Below, piece by piece: positions 13,669-15,510 of a stretch of 15,510 bases of DNA. The position numbers were made by a program, and so were the translations under genes. The notes under the pieces were generated by a model, which saw only the letters and a list, made by a program, of their open reading frames with translations, ran no database searches and was not told the origin of the DNA. Origin of the DNA: Gp13-AA77 sp035516075. Lineage in GTDB: Bacteria > Acidobacteriota > Terriglobia > UBA7540. How positions within the stretch are numbered: position 1 is the stretch's first letter; each line of letters begins with the position of its first letter. The DNA lies in contig DATJAQ010000262.1 of assembly GCA_035516075.1 (NCBI GenBank), positions 1 through 15,510 of the forward strand, in the 5' to 3' direction.

Positions 13669-15510
13669 TCAGCCTCTCTTGAGCAGTACCTGATCTTCCG
13701 TCGGAGTCTCCGCCAGCTCGTAGGCCTGGCGGATGAGCGCGGCCTGCGCGGCGGTGTGCCAGGCCGACGAGCCTTCGGCCGGGCTCGGGCTCGCCGGCCG
13801 GCCCAAATAGCGGAGCGGCCAGCGGCCGTCGAGCAACTGCTCGAGCTGTGGCCGCGCGAACTCCCACGCGCCCATGTTGCGCGGCTCTTCTTGCATCCAT
13901 ACCACTTCCTCAAGCCCCGGATAGGCCTCCAGAACCGGCCGGAGCTCGGTATCAGGAAAAGGATAGAGTTGCTCCAAGCGGCAGATCGCCACGGCGAGGC
14001 TCTCGCGGCGGGCCGGGCTTGCCAACATCTCTACGGCAATCTTGCCACTCGCAAAAATCAGGCGGCGCACACGTCCGGGATCGCGGCGGACTTCGTCGTC
14101 GTCGATCACCCGCTGGAAACGGCCTTCGGCCACCTCGCGCAGCGACGAGGCCACCAGCGGATGGCGCAGCAGGCTTTTGGGCGTAAAGACCACGAGCGGC
14201 AGCGGGTCAGTCTTGAGCAGCGTCGCCTGCAGCCGAAGGAGGTGGAAGTATTGCGCCGCCGTGGTGCAGTTTGCGATACGCACGTTGATGGCTGCAGCGA
14301 GCTGCAGGAAGCGCTCCGGCCGGCCGCTGGCGTGGTCGGGTCCCTGGCCTTCCAGGCCGTGCGGCAGCAACATCACGAGGGAAGGCGTCAGGCCCCACTT
14401 GGCGCGCGCCGAGAGGATGAACTCGTCCACCACGGTCTGGGCGCCGTTAAAGAAGTCGCCGTACTGTGCCTCCCAAATCACCAGCCGGCCCGGTTCCTGC
14501 ACGTTGTAACCGTATTCGAAGGCCAGGGCCGCGTTCTCACTTAGGGGACTGTTGTGCACCTCGAACGACGCCCGGGCCTGCTCCAGAGCCTGCAGGGGGA
14601 CGTAGCGCCGGCCGTTTTCGGCATCGAAGAGGACGGCATGGCGCTGATTAAACGTGCCGCGCTCGGTGTCCTGCCCGGTGAGGCGAATGGGGACGCCGTC
14701 GGCCAGAATCGAAGCGAAGGCCAATTCCTCGGCGGTGGCCCAGTCGATGCTCCGCGCGTCAAGCGTGGCGAGCGCCTCGCGCCGGCGCGACCGGGCGCGT
14801 TCGAGTTTGCGATTGACGGTGAACCCGTCGGGGACTTTCAGCACGGCCTCGTTCAGGGCTCGCAGACGCTCGGCCGGATAAGCTGTAGCGGCGTGGCGCG
14901 CGGCGCCCGGCGGTGGTTCCTCGGGGCGCGGCTCCACAAGCTCGCGCTCGGGCTCAAGCGCGGCCATCACGCCCTCCAGGCGGCTGAAGTGCTTTCGCAC
15001 CAGGCTTTCGGCGAACCCTTCCTGAATCGCCCCGCGTTCCAGCAGCGTCTTCGCCCATAGCTGACGGACGGTGGGATGCTCCGTAATTCTCCTGTACATC
15101 ACCGGCTGCGTGACGCCAGGCTCATCACCTTCGTTATGCCCGTAGCGTCGGTAACCGATGAGATCGATCACGAAGTCTTTCTGGAAGCGTTCCAGGTACC
15201 CGAGCGCTATGCGCGCAGCCTCGAGGCATGCCTCCGGATGGTCCGCATTCACGCGGGCAATGGGAATGCGAAAGCCGCGGGCGAGGTCGCTCGAGTAAAT
15301 GGTGCTGCGCCCATCGGAAGGCTCGGTGGTGAAGCCGAGCTGGTTGTTGGCGATGATGTGCAGCGTGCCGCCCGTGGTGTAGCCGGGCAGGCGATACAGA
15401 TTCAGAGTCTCCGCCACCACACCCTGGGCGGGAAAAGCGGCGTCGCCGTGAATCAGGAGCGGCAGCGTACGCGTGGGATCGAAACGGGGCGCACCAGGCT
15501 GGTCGGCCGA
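13669..15510 (-). CDS. sucA: 2-oxoglutarate dehydrogenase E1 component, 3' part (start outside window)
   Basis: Thiamine-diphosphate-dependent decarboxylation of 2-oxoglutarate and succinylation of the E2 lipoyl group. The frame is open to the right edge; 613 residues are visible, the remaining N-terminal part of a protein of usually 800-950 residues being cut off. The visible sequence starts just before the cofactor motif IHGDAAFPAQGVVAETLNL and continues with TTGGTLHIIANNQLGFTT, VNADHPEA and YRRYGHNEGDEPGVTQPVMY, all conserved in E1. The C-terminal half has RGTFNQRHAVLFD, PLSENAALAFEYGY, WEAQYGDFFNGAQ, LLPHGLEGQGPDHASGR and PLVVFTPKSLLRHPL, the transketolase-like pyrimidine-binding and C-terminal domains. 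The coding frame runs without a break. Whether the missing N-terminus has the short SucA form or a KGD-type fused acyltransferase domain cannot be seen; the separate sucB next door argues for SucA. Confidence 0.96.
   Translation of the reverse strand, partial: SADQPGAPRFDPTRTLPLLIHGDAAFPAQGVVAETLNLYRLPGYTTGGTLHIIANNQLGFTTEPSDGRSTIYSSDLARGFRIPIARVNADHPEACLEAARIALGYLERFQKDFVIDLIGYRRYGHNEGDEPGVTQPVMYRRITEHPTVRQLWAKTLLERGAIQEGFAESLVRKHFSRLEGVMAALEPERELVEPRPEEPPPGAARHAATAYPAERLRALNEAVLKVPDGFTVNRKLERARSRRREALATLDARSIDWATAEELAFASILADGVPIRLTGQDTERGTFNQRHAVLFDAENGRRYVPLQALEQARASFEVHNSPLSENAALAFEYGYNVQEPGRLVIWEAQYGDFFNGAQTVVDEFILSARAKWGLTPSLVMLLPHGLEGQGPDHASGRPERFLQLAAAINVRIANCTTAAQYFHLLRLQATLLKTDPLPLVVFTPKSLLRHPLVASSLREVAEGRFQRVIDDDEVRRDPGRVRRLIFASGKIAVEMLASPARRESLAVAICRLEQLYPFPDTELRPVLEAYPGLEEVVWMQEEPRNMGAWEFARPQLEQLLDGRWPLRYLGRPASPSPAEGSSAWHTAAQAALIRQAYELAETPTEDQVLLKRG

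Noticed and set aside
12814..14544. A 576-codon open frame on the + strand antisense to sucB and sucA
   Set aside because: It is antisense to two genes with clear catalytic motifs, crosses their junction, and has low-complexity Ala/Arg/Ser composition without any domain. Long antisense frames are common in GC-rich coding DNA.
1..15510. A novel defence, mobile or biosynthetic system spanning several genes
   Set aside because: The genes are mostly recognisable housekeeping or common outer-membrane families. I saw no transposase, integrase, CRISPR repeats, toxin-antitoxin pair or unexplained gene cluster, so no such system is claimed.

Overview
This window looks like a chromosomal stretch from a GC-rich Gram-negative bacterium, most probably an Acidobacteriota member of the Solibacter/Bryobacter type. 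The lineage rests mainly on the 1160-residue Oar-like outer-membrane receptor (signal peptide, carboxypeptidase-regulatory-like domain, plug, barrel ending in Phe), a family greatly expanded in that phylum. High GC and the style of the housekeeping proteins agree. This is inference; no rRNA or other marker gene is present.

Layout. (1) Left edge: the C-terminal end of a probable sulfotransferase (+), whose stop overlaps by 20 bp the stop of a convergent NAD-type isocitrate dehydrogenase gene (-). (2) 1183-1660: a gene-free spacer packed with inverted repeats, including an approximately 63-bp imperfect hairpin. (3) 1661-6619, all +: an ErpA/IscA-type Fe-S carrier, glutamine-dependent NAD synthetase (nadE), a zinc-free MDR-family oxidoreductase, and recN, with short gaps and near-overlap between the last two. 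(4) 6681-11476, all -: the Oar-like receptor, a terminator-like hairpin, and then a secreted DsbA-like thiol oxidoreductase with its own promoter candidate. (5) 11477-12248: a second gene-free region forming the upstream region of the receptor, with an 11-bp-arm palindrome just before the receptor's ribosome binding site. (6) 12249-15510, all -: sucB (E2) and the 3' part of sucA (E1) of 2-oxoglutarate dehydrogenase, in the usual E1-E2 order; the sucA 5' end lies beyond the window.

How the genes fit together. Isocitrate dehydrogenase and 2-oxoglutarate dehydrogenase E1/E2 are consecutive TCA-cycle steps, both expected to make NADH, but they sit at opposite ends of the window in separate transcription units. 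NadE makes NAD and ErpA-type proteins mature Fe-S enzymes; RecN repairs double-strand breaks. These are ordinary core genes. The more distinctive part is the receptor/oxidoreductase pair. The receptor has exactly six cysteines falling in three sequence-local pairs, and the neighbouring gene encodes a periplasmic-type DsbA-fold protein with a CPSC active site preceded by two tandem copies of a small module resembling the DsbC N-terminal domain. A functional link is plausible but unproven.

I found no CRISPR array, prophage, transposase, tRNA, rRNA, or clear defence or biosynthetic cluster. The most worthwhile unexplained signals are the palindrome-rich spacer at 1183-1660, the leader palindrome at 11492-11514, and the duplicated N-terminal module of the Dsb-like protein.
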